The notes beneath the pieces are model-generated. The model did not search any database. It was given only the letters and a program-made list of their open reading frames with translations, and was not told where the DNA came from. From NCBI GenBank assembly GCA_035450685.1, contig DAOTNF010000013.1, positions 1 to 64,000 of the forward strand: a stretch of 64,000 nucleotides of DNA, written 5' to 3'. Shown piece after piece: positions 51,330 to 61,400 of the stretch. Each line of letters begins with the position of its first letter. Position 1 is the first letter of the stretch. The position numbers were made by a program, and so were the translations under genes. This stretch comes from Syntrophosphaera sp035450685 (GTDB taxonomy: Bacteria; Cloacimonadota; Cloacimonadia; Cloacimonadales; Cloacimonadaceae).

Positions 51330-54155
51330 ATGAAAAGATATTATTTGTTCTGCCTCTTAGTTCTGATGTCACTCCTGCTGGCCATGGGCGGCTGCGTCCG
51401 TGGCCGTTCCGCAAATGCCGGGGTGGAGGTCTTTGAAGCTCTCGACATGCCCCACGACGATGGCAGCGGAGTGCTCCTGAGATGGAAGCCTCTGGACAAA
51501 AGCCACCGGATCATCCAATACAACCTCTATCGCGGCCATTCGCCGGACAGCCTCTTCCTGCTGGGTAACATTGAAGTGGATCCCAAACAGGGTGTGATGG
51601 GCGAATACCTCTTCTTCTACGACAAGGATTACCTCCCCCTGGTCCAGTTTGAGACTGCTCCCGCCAAGTTAAAAAAGGAAAAACACCAGGCTCCGGACAG
51701 CCCCCTCTACCAGGCAGTTCCCAGGGACGCGAACGTCGTGAGCACCATGCTTCCCCATTACAGCGTGCTGGGCAATCTCACCGCCCGCGGTTTCTACAAC
51801 GGCTCCCGCCGGGTGGAAAAGGACGGCGAAGAGGGCAAGGAAGTCTTTGCCGGCTACAAGCTTAACCAGTTTGAAAGCATCTATGCCAACCCCCTGCCCG
51901 GAAACACCTACTATTACAGCGTAGTGGCGGTGACCGAGACAGGCAGGCGCACTCCCGCCGCCCGGGTCTGCAGCGTTATCCCCGTTGACAACCGGCCGGA
52001 TTCCAGCGCGGTGTTTGCCACCACCTACATCCAGGACACCAGGCAGTTCAAGTTTGAATGGAGCCCTCCCACGGGAACCAGCGATATCGGCCTCTGGCAG
52101 GGCTGGCTGATGCCCAAAAACCTGCTCCCGCTTTACCGGCAGGAACAGCAGAAGAACGCCTCCGCCCCGGACAGCGTGTTCTACGCCGCCTGGCAAAACG
52201 GCTCCATAAAGCTCTTTGAACATACTCCTCCCTATTGGAGCCAGACCTTTTACCATCAGGTGGACGCGGCCGCGGAAGGCATCAAGCTGCCTTCCAGCCT
52301 GCAGGACTACATTCCGGTGCTCAGCTTTTTGGACTACGGCGGTTTCCAGGCAGCCACCCTGGGCAAAAGCGCGCATGTCAGAAACTCCCCGGAACTGCCC
52401 ATCGTGCCGGCTTTCCAGGTGATTGACAAGGTCAACGACAAGGGTGACAACCTCATCGTGTCCTTCGGCAAGCCCTTTGCCTTCATCACTCAGGCTTCCT
52501 ATACCAGCTCCCGGAAAAACAAGCTGAGGGTGAACTACGATCTCTCCAAAAACGAGCATTACGAGATAGACAGGCTGCGCTTTACCTTCCAGGATACTGC
52601 CAAAAACACCCTGGGCACGGTCACGGAATACTATCTGGACAACGTGGTAAAGTTCAAGCTGCCCGCCGGCCTCGCCAAAAACCAGAGCTTCAAGGTGCGC
52701 ATCGAGTTTCGCCTGCGGGGAGAGAAGGATTTCGATCCCCAGGTGGTCTGGCAGGATGTGGCTTACGACGCCAAGGCCATGCGCTTCAACGGCAGCGGGG
52801 TTACCCTCAACGGCCAGTTGCTCAACAAGTATTTCTTCGATGTCTTTGCCAAAAGCAAACTGGATTCGGATTACAGCCCCGTCATGCGCATCGGCGGCAT
52901 TTCCCGCGCCTTTGACCACACCATCCCCTTTGAGGATACCGTCACCCCCGAGATCGTCGGCTTTGACCAGAAGACCGGCAGGCTGCTGCTTGAACCCAAT
53001 TTCAAAGTGGCAATGGACCCCGTCAGCGGAGCGGTTTTGTGGGCTCCCCTTTACAAGCAGGATTTTGCCGCCTACCTGGCCAACCTGGAGAAAGAACTGG
53101 CCGCCCTCAAAGCCGGGCTGGCACCAGGAGACAGCCTCTCCGAAGCAGCCCAGGAATTGCGGGACAAACAGGCCGAGCTGGATTTCGCTCGCAACCATCC
53201 CGCCTACGCCCAGGCCAGGGACGCAAAGTCGGACAAAGCCTGGCGCAAGGTCTTCCGGACTGAAAAGGACAGAAACAGCCGCAGCTATGCCTATCAATTG
53301 CTGATGACCGATGGCAAGGGCTTCTGGAACATCGCCGAACCAGCCTCCGGCGAAGGTGGAGAGCTTTGGAACTATCCCGTGGGAAACTGGTTCGACAACA
53401 CCAAATGGGCCACCCTGATCGCTTCGTTTGTGATGCTCGCGCTGGTGGTTTACACCGTCACCATATCCCGCCGCAAAGAATTGTATATCCGCCCCATCGC
53501 GGGATTGGCGGAGCTTGACAACGCCGTGGGCCGCGCCACCGAGATGGGACGCCCGGTCATGTTCGTTCCCGGCTGGGGCACCCTGGGCGACGTGTGCACC
53601 ATCTCTGCCATGATGATCCTCAACCAGATCGCCAAAAAGACCGCCGAATACGACATCCGGCTCATCTCCCCCCATGTGGACTACTTTGTGGTTCCTTTGG
53701 CGCAGGAGATGGTCCAAACCGCCTACAGCGAGATGGGCAGGCCTGACGCCTACAACCAAAACGACATCTTCTTCGTTTCCGACACCCAGTTCGCGTTCTG
53801 CGCGGCGGTAAACGGCATCACCGTGCGCGAAAGGGTCGCCACCATCTTCTATATGGGCTACTTCTACGCCGAAGCCCTGCTCATGACCGAAACCGGAAAC
53901 CAGTCCGGCGCCATCCAGATCGCCGCCACCGATGCCATCACCCAGATTCCCTTCTTTATCACCACCTGCGACTATACCCTCATCGGTGAAGAGTTCTACG
54001 CCGCTTCCGCCTACCTTTCCCGCGACCCGAGCCTGGTGAGCATGCTCAAGGCCCAGGACTATTTTAAGCTGATTATCGTTATCTGCGTGACAATTGGAGT
54101 GATCTTATCCACAGCCCACGTCAACGCATTCCTTAACTTCCTGCCCTTCGAGTGA
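51330..54155 (+). CDS. Giant membrane-anchored lipoprotein with DUF6754-like domain (paralogue B)
   Basis: 941 residues, paralogous to the gene at 45697. Signal peptide with a weaker lipobox (LLLAMGGC, Cys 22). FN3-like start (GSGVLLRWKPLDKSHRIIQY matches GDGLVIGWKPLPREKRIQEY in paralogue A), beta-rich ectodomain, and a short coiled coil near 570-620. A helix lies at about 695-714, the conserved domain follows (YIRPIAGLAELDNAVGRATE ... GRPDAYNQNDIFF), and a last helix is at about 913-932. The C-terminal domains of A and B are far more alike than the ectodomains. The start at 51330 is chosen over 51249 because of AAGGG 8 bases upstream and the signal-peptide position. Confidence 0.75.
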   Translation: MKRYYLFCLLVLMSLLLAMGGCVRGRSANAGVEVFEALDMPHDDGSGVLLRWKPLDKSHRIIQYNLYRGHSPDSLFLLGNIEVDPKQGVMGEYLFFYDKDYLPLVQFETAPAKLKKEKHQAPDSPLYQAVPRDANVVSTMLPHYSVLGNLTARGFYNGSRRVEKDGEEGKEVFAGYKLNQFESIYANPLPGNTYYYSVVAVTETGRRTPAARVCSVIPVDNRPDSSAVFATTYIQDTRQFKFEWSPPTGTSDIGLWQGWLMPKNLLPLYRQEQQKNASAPDSVFYAAWQNGSIKLFEHTPPYWSQTFYHQVDAAAEGIKLPSSLQDYIPVLSFLDYGGFQAATLGKSAHVRNSPELPIVPAFQVIDKVNDKGDNLIVSFGKPFAFITQASYTSSRKNKLRVNYDLSKNEHYEIDRLRFTFQDTAKNTLGTVTEYYLDNVVKFKLPAGLAKNQSFKVRIEFRLRGEKDFDPQVVWQDVAYDAKAMRFNGSGVTLNGQLLNKYFFDVFAKSKLDSDYSPVMRIGGISRAFDHTIPFEDTVTPEIVGFDQKTGRLLLEPNFKVAMDPVSGAVLWAPLYKQDFAAYLANLEKELAALKAGLAPGDSLSEAAQELRDKQAELDFARNHPAYAQARDAKSDKAWRKVFRTEKDRNSRSYAYQLLMTDGKGFWNIAEPASGEGGELWNYPVGNWFDNTKWATLIASFVMLALVVYTVTISRRKELYIRPIAGLAELDNAVGRATEMGRPVMFVPGWGTLGDVCTISAMMILNQIAKKTAEYDIRLISPHVDYFVVPLAQEMVQTAYSEMGRPDAYNQNDIFFVSDTQFAFCAAVNGITVRERVATIFYMGYFYAEALLMTETGNQSGAIQIAATDAITQIPFFITTCDYTLIGEEFYAASAYLSRDPSLVSMLKAQDYFKLIIVICVTIGVILSTAHVNAFLNFLPFE

Positions 54156-54219
54156 TCCTGCCCCTGCGGCGGGGTCGCTCCCGGTCGGGTTAAACACCCA
54201 ATAAAAGGGAGATCGAACG

Positions 54220-55626
54220 ATGCGAGTCCTGCTCGTTTCACCCCGCGCGCGCACCAGCGGCCTGGAAAGCCTGCGCAAGGGGCATCAGATTATCCAAGGC
54301 CTGGTCTATGTGGCTGCCGCGGCGAGGGATGCCGGGCACAAAGCCACGGTGGTGATTGCCGACCGCGAGACCCTGCCCCGCTATATCAGGCGCTATCAGC
54401 CTGACCTGGTGGGCGTTTCCTGCGTGACCGCCACCTATCCCGTCGCCCGCGAAATCCTCATCGATCTGGCACAAAACCATCCCGGCCTACCCACCATCAT
54501 CGGCGGGCACCACGCCACCTTCATGTACCGCGAAGTTTTGGCGGAGACCGGCGTCAGCTATGTCTGCCGCGGCGAGGGCGAGGAGGTCTTTCCCGCCCTT
54601 CTGGCGGCTCTGGAAAAGGGCGAACGCTATCCAGACATACCCGGCATCGTCTTCCTCAAGGACGGCCATTACCACAACGATGGCCACATCGCTATTTTGG
54701 ACGACCTCAGCCGCCTGCCCCGCATCTCCATGGATCTGGTGGCCCCGGAGTTCAGCTTCACGCCCAAGCTGGTTTCCAGCCGCGGCTGTCCCTTCCGCTG
54801 TTCCTTCTGCTCCATCTCTTCCTTTTATGGCGGCAAATACCGCCAGCGTCCCGTGGAGACCGTCATTTCCGAGCTGGAGGAGTTCGTTTCCTGGGGCTAC
54901 AAGGATTTCTGGTTTCACGACGACAACCTCACCGCCGATATCAGATGGGTGAACGAATTTTGCCGCCAGCTTGAAGAGCGCCGCCTCAAGATTCGCTGGA
55001 ACTGCATGAGCCGCGTGGACGTGATCTACAAGCATCCGGAGCTTTTTGCCAGGATGGCGGCTTGCGGCTGTTCGCTAATCACCATCGGCCTGGAAAGCGG
55101 CGTTCCCGAAGTGTTGGAAAAGATGCACAAGCAGATCGACAGCACCCAGGTGAAAAAGGCGGTGGACACGCTCAACCGGCTCAAAATCAGCCATGTCTGG
55201 TATATGATCCTGGGCAGCGGCGATGAATTTGACCATCCCCGCTATATCCGCCAGAACATCCGCTATTTCCGTTCCCTGCCCCTGGGCATCGTGGTGATCT
55301 CCCTGCTCACGCCCTTCCCCGGCACGGAGGTCTTTGACAGGCTGCAAAAGGAAGGCAGGCTGCTCCATTACGACTGGGAAAAGTATGACCTCACCCACTG
55401 CGTTTACCGGCCCCAAGGGATGAGCCCCAAGGATCTGGAACGCTTCCAGTCCAAAGCCTACCTCAGCATCTACCTGGGCAAGAAATGGCGGCTGATCCCC
55501 ATGCTCTACAAGGATTTTCGCTCCGGGACACTAAAGTTCCGCTCGGTGAGCACAGGTTTCAAGGCCCTGCTCAGGACAGCCCTTTTCAAGACCAAGTTTT
55601 CGGACGCGATCATCAAGCGCCGCTGA
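54220..55626 (+). CDS. B12-binding radical SAM protein
   Basis: 468 residues. An N-terminal cobalamin-binding-like Rossmann domain (1-135; PDLVGVSCVTATYPVAREIL, PTIIGGHHATFMYREVL, YVCRGEGEEVFPALL) lacks the classic DxHxxG, as many class B members do. The radical SAM core has C190-x3-C194-x2-C197 (RGCPFRCSFCSI), and a C-terminal extension follows. Members methylate unactivated carbons or carry out other radical steps in lipid, cofactor or natural-product pathways; the substrate is unknown here. GGGAGA precedes the ATG. It follows the second DUF6754-like gene by 64 bases on the same strand, so it may belong to that operon. Confidence 0.85.
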   Translation: MRVLLVSPRARTSGLESLRKGHQIIQGLVYVAAAARDAGHKATVVIADRETLPRYIRRYQPDLVGVSCVTATYPVAREILIDLAQNHPGLPTIIGGHHATFMYREVLAETGVSYVCRGEGEEVFPALLAALEKGERYPDIPGIVFLKDGHYHNDGHIAILDDLSRLPRISMDLVAPEFSFTPKLVSSRGCPFRCSFCSISSFYGGKYRQRPVETVISELEEFVSWGYKDFWFHDDNLTADIRWVNEFCRQLEERRLKIRWNCMSRVDVIYKHPELFARMAACGCSLITIGLESGVPEVLEKMHKQIDSTQVKKAVDTLNRLKISHVWYMILGSGDEFDHPRYIRQNIRYFRSLPLGIVVISLLTPFPGTEVFDRLQKEGRLLHYDWEKYDLTHCVYRPQGMSPKDLERFQSKAYLSIYLGKKWRLIPMLYKDFRSGTLKFRSVSTGFKALLRTALFKTKFSDAIIKRR

Positions 55627-55719
55627 AAGAATCGAACACCGGAGCCCAGAACCCGCGCTCTTCTGCACCTTTTATCCGTGTAAATCTGCGCGAACTGCTC
55701 GACCCGGGATCCAGTACCA

Positions 55720-55808
55720 GGGGTAGCAAAGTCCGTTTCCCACAGAGACCGGAGGTCTCTTCCCAACAGGCAACTCCGTTGCCTCTGCCGAACGGACTTC
55801 GGCAGCCC
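55720..55808 (-). repeat. R2 89-bp four-hairpin repeat
   Basis: Loops GTCCG, GGA, TCC and CGGAC. One outer stem is weakened (GTAGCAAA/TTTCCCAC). A half R3 (GACCCGGGATCCAGT, 55701-55715) precedes it and a full R3 follows. Confidence 0.85.
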
Positions 55809-55838
55809 ACGAAACAAAACACCCCCAGACTACAAGCC

Positions 55839-55917
55839 GTGTCATCCCAGCCTACCGGGGTCCCCGGCAAAGCGCGTAGCGGTTTGGTGGGGTGGCTGAC
55901 CCGGGATCCAGTCTTTT
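55839..55917 (-). repeat. R3 hairpin, long form
   Basis: Outer arms GTGTCATCCCAGC and GACCCGGGATCCAGT. The inner GGTCCCCGGCAAAGCGC resembles the insert of the copy at 23037-23118 in inverse orientation. Confidence 0.7.
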
Positions 55918-55956
55918 AGAAACAGGCACCCAGTCAAAAAGTAACCGGCATCAATT

Positions 55957-56141
55957 CCTTGACAACCGCATAAATAAACTAGTACATTCCGCAATATCCT
56001 TCATACCGCCCTCCTTCGCTGCTACAGCGTTTGATGCCATCATCCTTAGGTCATCCTTATAAATTATAAGGTTGACCCCAGGAAGACCCCAGGCAAACCA
56101 GACTATGCAAATGAGGCCCCCATATATTTAGGTGCTACGCC
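55957..56141 (-). repeat. R1 palindrome/mini-ORF element, copy G
   Basis: Palindrome at 56044-56082. On the minus strand GGAGGGCGGT precedes an ATG (56004) reading MKDIAECTSLFMRLSRN, then TGA. The outer end is GTAGCACCTAAATATATGGG. Confidence 0.8.
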
Positions 56142-56447
56142 AGACCAGCTTCTGCGGCAGACTGAGTTGAGTGCTTTTGAAGCTTGGGAATTGATTGTTT
56201 GGTATCCATGCCACTGCTTCTGTTTGTTTTTGTGTAGCTTGCCCGTCCTATACGGCGCTTCAGCGAGCGCCGCTACAGTGCAGGTGCTTGTCATACAGAC
56301 AAATATCACCCTCTTGAGCTTGGGAAACACTAACTCGCACTGACAAATCAGGAGAAGGCAAAATGAGGCAGAATTTTGTATTGACAAGAAACGATGCACA
56401 ATTAGTCTGTTTATCCGGTCGTTACTGGCTGAAGAATACTAAGTAAT

Positions 56448-56537
56448 ATGAAGTATAACAAGATAGATTACAGAACTACTGACCCATTTAAAGTTATGCA
56501 GTGGGTCGTGGATGAATTAATCCTTTGGGAGGAATGA
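56448..56537 (+). CDS. Possible 29-residue ORF coupled to the methyltransferase
   Basis: Begins MKYNKIDYRTTDPFKVMQW and ends in a TGATG overlap with the Mod start. Mod itself has a poorly spaced ribosome site (GGGAGG only 4 bases before ATG 56537), so coupling from this short frame would make sense. No homologue is recognised. It could equally be leader sequence. Confidence 0.4.
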   Translation: MKYNKIDYRTTDPFKVMQWVVDELILWEE

Positions 56538-58420
56538 TGGAAATAAATAATTGGGGTCCTGGTAAACCACACCCGCTATCCAAGATTTCAACTGAGTTGA
56601 TTTGGGAAGGAAAGTACGACGAGTATGGCAACAGAAGAGAGATAAAGCTACCTTCAACACCATACCCCCTGCAAAAGATAGAAACAATTGATGAACCGCA
56701 TGATCGGATAAAAGCAGATCGAGTCGTGCAAGATGAGATTTTTGACGAGACTAAGTTTCATGAAGGGCATCACCACGACAACTTCCGTAATATGCTTATC
56801 TGGGGAGATAACAAGCTGATCATGCACTCTCTTTTAGAAAAGTATAGAGGACAGATTGATCTTGTTTACATTGATCCACCCTTTGATGTGGGGGCTGATT
56901 TCACGATGGAAGTACAATTAGGAGAAAAGAAGGACTCTGTTCTGAAAGAACAGTCTATAATGGAAGCTGTTGCATACAGAGATACTTGGGGAAGAGGGAC
57001 GGACTCGTACTTGCATATGATGTACGAGAGGTTGTCTTTGTTAAGAGAACTGCTAAGTGATAAAGGTACAATCTATGTTCATTGCGATTGGAGAGTGAAC
57101 AGTCTGTTAAGACTGGTACTAGATGAGGTTTTCGATTATCACAACTTCAGAAATGAAATAATATGGTGTTATACTTTTCCAGGTAGAGTCTCACAAGATT
57201 TTCAGAGAAGAAACGACACCATATTACGATACTCTAAGACGCAAGAAGTTTTATTCAACCACCTAGATATTAGGCTGCCATATAAAGCTCAGTTTACTTC
57301 TGTAAGAACACCACAGGGTAACAAGGATTATGATGAAGACGAACAAAGAGAACGCCATGATTTAGGTAAAATTCCAGAGTCATGGTGGGCTGATATATCC
57401 AATGTATCGGGATGGAGAAAGGAGCTAGTAGGATATCCAACACAGAAACCAGAGGCTTTATTAGAAAGGATAATAAAGGCATCATCAAGTATTGATTCAA
57501 TTGTTGCCGATTTCTTTTGTGGTTCTGGTACGACTTTAGCAGTTGCAGAGAAGTTAGGCCGCAAATGGATTGGAGCTGATTTGGGAAGGTATAGCATCCA
57601 CACAACAAGAAAAAGAATGCTACAAGTTCAAAGAGAACTCCACTCATCGGGTAAACCCTATCGGTCATTTGATGTTTACAATCTGGGAAGATACGAACGA
57701 CAATGGTGGCAGCAGGATAGGTTGAAAGGAGCCGATACAGAACATAGAAACACAGTAATGAAGTTCTACAAAGCTAGTGAACTTGCCAATCCCCCAAGCT
57801 CCTTATTGCACGGTAAGAAAAACGGGGCGGTAGTCCATGTTGATAAAATCGATGGGATGTTCACAGAAGAGGAACTTGTAGGCGTTGTGCAAGCTGCCAG
57901 CATGGTTGGAGCAAAGGAACTGCATATCCTGGCATGGGAATTTGAAATGGAGCTTACCGTGCGGAAACAGGCAATTGAAACGCAGTATGGCATGCATATT
58001 AAGCTGGTTTACATACCGCGAGAAATCATGGAGATCAACCGTACCGAATGCCAATTCTTTGAAGCAGGATATCTAAAAGTGAAGATCTTGAAGAGTAAGG
58101 ATGGAAAGATCGATGTCGAGCTTGAGAATTTCATCCCGTCCCTTGCTGAAGCCCCCGAAGCGGAGTTGGCAGCCCTGAGGGAACGGTCGGTAAAATCCCC
58201 CTTTGATTTCATTGATTTCTGGGCAGTAGATTTTAACTACTATAAAGGCAAGCCCTTTGAGCATCACTGGCAGGACTATAGGATCAAAAAGAAGAGAACA
58301 CTCGCCACCAAAACAAACCTTGGCTGGGTGTACCGTGTTAAAGGCAATTATCAGATTTGTGTGAAGGTTATCGATGTGTTTGGAGTTGATACAACTATCG
58401 TTGTAAGTGTGGAGGCATGA
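56537..58420 (+). CDS. Type III restriction-modification DNA methyltransferase (Mod)
   Basis: 627 residues. An N6-adenine (beta-class) methyltransferase that sets target specificity and protects host DNA. The catalytic DPPF (113-116, in YIDPPFDVGADF) comes before the SAM-binding motif DFFCGSGTT (325-333). GYPTQKPEALLERI lies just before the latter. This is the order and length usual for type III Mod subunits. The central region and C-terminus are presumably the target-recognition and Res-binding parts. Start is ATG 56537, or 56534. The gene is AT-rich compared with everything to its left and forms one run with the next three genes. Confidence 0.92.
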   Translation: MEINNWGPGKPHPLSKISTELIWEGKYDEYGNRREIKLPSTPYPLQKIETIDEPHDRIKADRVVQDEIFDETKFHEGHHHDNFRNMLIWGDNKLIMHSLLEKYRGQIDLVYIDPPFDVGADFTMEVQLGEKKDSVLKEQSIMEAVAYRDTWGRGTDSYLHMMYERLSLLRELLSDKGTIYVHCDWRVNSLLRLVLDEVFDYHNFRNEIIWCYTFPGRVSQDFQRRNDTILRYSKTQEVLFNHLDIRLPYKAQFTSVRTPQGNKDYDEDEQRERHDLGKIPESWWADISNVSGWRKELVGYPTQKPEALLERIIKASSSIDSIVADFFCGSGTTLAVAEKLGRKWIGADLGRYSIHTTRKRMLQVQRELHSSGKPYRSFDVYNLGRYERQWWQQDRLKGADTEHRNTVMKFYKASELANPPSSLLHGKKNGAVVHVDKIDGMFTEEELVGVVQAASMVGAKELHILAWEFEMELTVRKQAIETQYGMHIKLVYIPREIMEINRTECQFFEAGYLKVKILKSKDGKIDVELENFIPSLAEAPEAELAALRERSVKSPFDFIDFWAVDFNYYKGKPFEHHWQDYRIKKKRTLATKTNLGWVYRVKGNYQICVKVIDVFGVDTTIVVSVEA

Positions 58421-58421
58421 A

Positions 58422-61400
58422 ATGGCTACCATCATAAATGAAAGGAATATAGATGCTCTGCGGCCTTTATTCAAGCCGTGGGAGGAGCCTACGGGATATC
58501 GTACTCCAGGGGAAACGGAAAATAGTCCCGCGCGGGTTGAACCGGGCCGCAGACCAAGCCGCTGCCCTTTGGTGAGGGCGATTCGCTCTGAATTGGACAT
58601 GTGGAGAAGGGGTGGCTATGCGGGAGTGAGTGAAACAAGCAGGTATTTGCTCAATTACTGGTTTAATACCGATCACATGATCAAAGATGCTGGAACTGGC
58701 GAGTCGTTTCCTTTTCGCTATCATTGGGCTCAACGGGAAGCTATAGAGTCTATTATCTACCTGTACGAGTTGCGAAACATACGCAACACCGCCTCGCTGC
58801 TCACTGAATTTGGCGGTGGCGTATTCGATGACATTGCTTTGGGGATTTTGCCTCAGGAAGACCAGTGGCTGCGATGCTGCTGCAAGATAGCCACGGGAGG
58901 CGGGAAAACCAAAGTCATGAGCCTGGCAATCGTCTGGAGCTATTTCAACAGCATCAGAGAGCAAGATTCAGGCCTGGTAAAACACTTTGTGGTTATCGCC
59001 CCTAATCTTACCGTGTATGAAAGGCTCAAAGACGATTTTGAAAACAGGAGGATATTTGATATCGATCCTCTCATCCCTGATGAATGGAGGGGGGATTTCC
59101 AATTAAAGACCATCCTCCAGGACGAACCAGGCGGTGAAGTATCCTCCGGAGCGATCTATCTAACGAACATCCACCGTTTGTATGAAACCAGGGATAACAA
59201 AGTTGAAGATGAAGGCTCGATTTGGGGGCCTGAAGTTAAGCGCAATAAAGCTCTTGATACTTCTGTGGCTTTGAGGGAGAGGATAGCTTCTCACAAGGGG
59301 ATAATGATCCTGAATGACGAAGCCCATCACCTGCATGACCCTGAACTGGCCTGGAACAAAGCCATTGATTCATTACACGTAATGAATATTAACAAAGGGT
59401 TCAAGGGTGTTTGCCTTCAGCTTGATTTTACCGCCACTCCCAAGCATAATAATGGCGAATACTTCAGGCATATAATCTGTGACTTCCCTTTGGGAGAGGC
59501 GGTTGATGCAGGAATAGTTAAAGTGCCTGTATTGGGGGAATCAGATCGCTTGAACATCCAGGGCGATAAGAAGGCTCCATCGCACGTAAAATACAGGAAT
59601 CATTTGCAAGTAGGTTATCAGAGATACGAGGAGTCATACAAGCAGTGGGAGAAAGTCCGTAAACCCATACTCTTTGTTATGACGGAAGACTCCGCTTCAG
59701 CAAATGATGTGGCAAGGTATCTGGATAGTGACCTCTTCCCGCTTCTCAAGGGGAGGGTGTTAAACATCCACACAAACCTCAAAGGTAAAATCAAGAGAAC
59801 AACCAGGTTCGGCAAGGAAATCAAAGAGTTCGTCGAAAGCGAAAAGGACATGAAGCCAGATGATCTGAAAGCTCTCAGGGAAATGTCCCGAGACCTTGAC
59901 AGCCCCAATAGCAAGTACAGGTGTATTGTGTCTGTAATGATGCTTCGGGAAGGCTGGGATATTAAGAATGTGTCCACTATTGTGCCTTTACGGGCTTATT
60001 CGGCGGCCTCAGGCATACTACCAGAGCAGACCTTGGGAAGAGGGCTTCGCCGGATGATCCCCTTTGGTGATGTTCCGGAAATGGTGACAGTTATTCACCA
60101 TCCGGCGTTCCGCAAGCTCTATGAAGAAGAATTGCAGCTTGAGGGCTTTAATATTTTGGTCTTACCAGAAAGAGAGTCTCTCAAGCAAACAGTTACCATC
60201 TTTGTGGATGCGGAGCATAAAGACGTTGAGGAATTGGAGATTTCAATACCTTACATAAGCGATTCAATCGAAACGAGCTCAAAGCTTGAGAACCTGACTA
60301 TTGATGAAGTTGCGGAAGAATTCAAGAAATACAAAAAACTCCCCATTGGAAAGGCAAAACCGACAGAACTTGAGTTTAAAGAGAGACATCTTTTTACAAA
60401 GGAAGTGATCGGGACATGGAAGCTTGACCTGGGTCTGTTAAGCTCGGCGTGGTCTGCGCCACATTACTTTTCATTGATGCTCGCCCGGGCCTGTAAGCTG
60501 ACTGATTATCAATCTGTTCTTTTGCCATTAGTTCAAGAGTTTATCGCCAAACACCTCTTTGAAAGAGAAGTGGATTTGTTTTCTGGTGAGGTAAATCACC
60601 GAATGCAGGATGCGGATGTAAAAGAACACATTATTGCTGTGTTTACACCCCTGATTATGGGCAAAAAAACCATCATCAAGGGACGTAAGCGAAGCAGCAC
60701 GGAAACTAAACTATCCGGATGGAAGCCTTACCAGGCGACAAGCACTGATAAACGCCCAGCAGTTACGGCAAGCCGGACTATGTTCAATTTGGTGTCTTGT
60801 GATAGCGATTTTGAGAAAGAATTCGCCTTCGAATGCGACAGGTTGGATGATGTGGTAGCTTTTGCAAAGAATGCAGGCCCTCAAAAGCTGACAATTGATT
60901 ATCTGAAACCAGATAAACATAGAGCTTTGTATATACCCGATTTCTTCGTAAGAATAAATTCAGGTGAGGTATATCTATGTGAGCTAAAAGGCAGAGAAGA
61001 TAATCTGGTTGCACTAAAAGCCAAGGCAGCAATAGAGTGGTGCAAATCAGCCTCGAAAGGGGATGTAAAGTGGAATTACATGTACATTCCCTGCCATCTG
61101 TTTCGACAAAGCACAGCAAATTCTCTTGAGGAGCTTGCCAGGGCTTGTGAGCCCTCCTTAAAAAACTTGATCAAAGAAGGAGACTCAGATCAGATCTATA
61201 TAGATTTTGACACGGTAACAGAAGTAGATCTCGCCGATCCTTTGTTCGACAGAATCATGAAGATCAGTTCGATTGATCAAGTCCCTGAGGATATCCACGA
61301 TAGTTTAAGACAATCTCTCCTGGTCCTTGACCATGCTGAAAAAACCCAAATGAGTGACTATGCTCACGCGTTTCAACCTTTACTGTCCTGCCTTGATGAT

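Larger units (their letters stand above)
55627..56447. other. Boundary region between host genes and defence island
   Basis: An R2, a long R3 and R1 copy G occupy 55690-56142. The remaining 300 bases are AT-rich, with a short hairpin CGGCGCT/AGCGCCG at 56253-56272 and a TTGACA at 56381-56386 without a clear -10. A frame on the minus strand (56103-56399) has no coding features. Confidence 0.7.

Noticed and set aside
51669..53759. 696-residue open frame opposite paralogue B of the membrane system
   Set aside because: It is a shadow of the GC-rich coding strand; composition and lack of motifs argue against a gene.
56103..56399. 98-residue minus-strand frame at the island border
   Set aside because: No ribosome site or recognisable domain; it reads through the end of R1 copy G.
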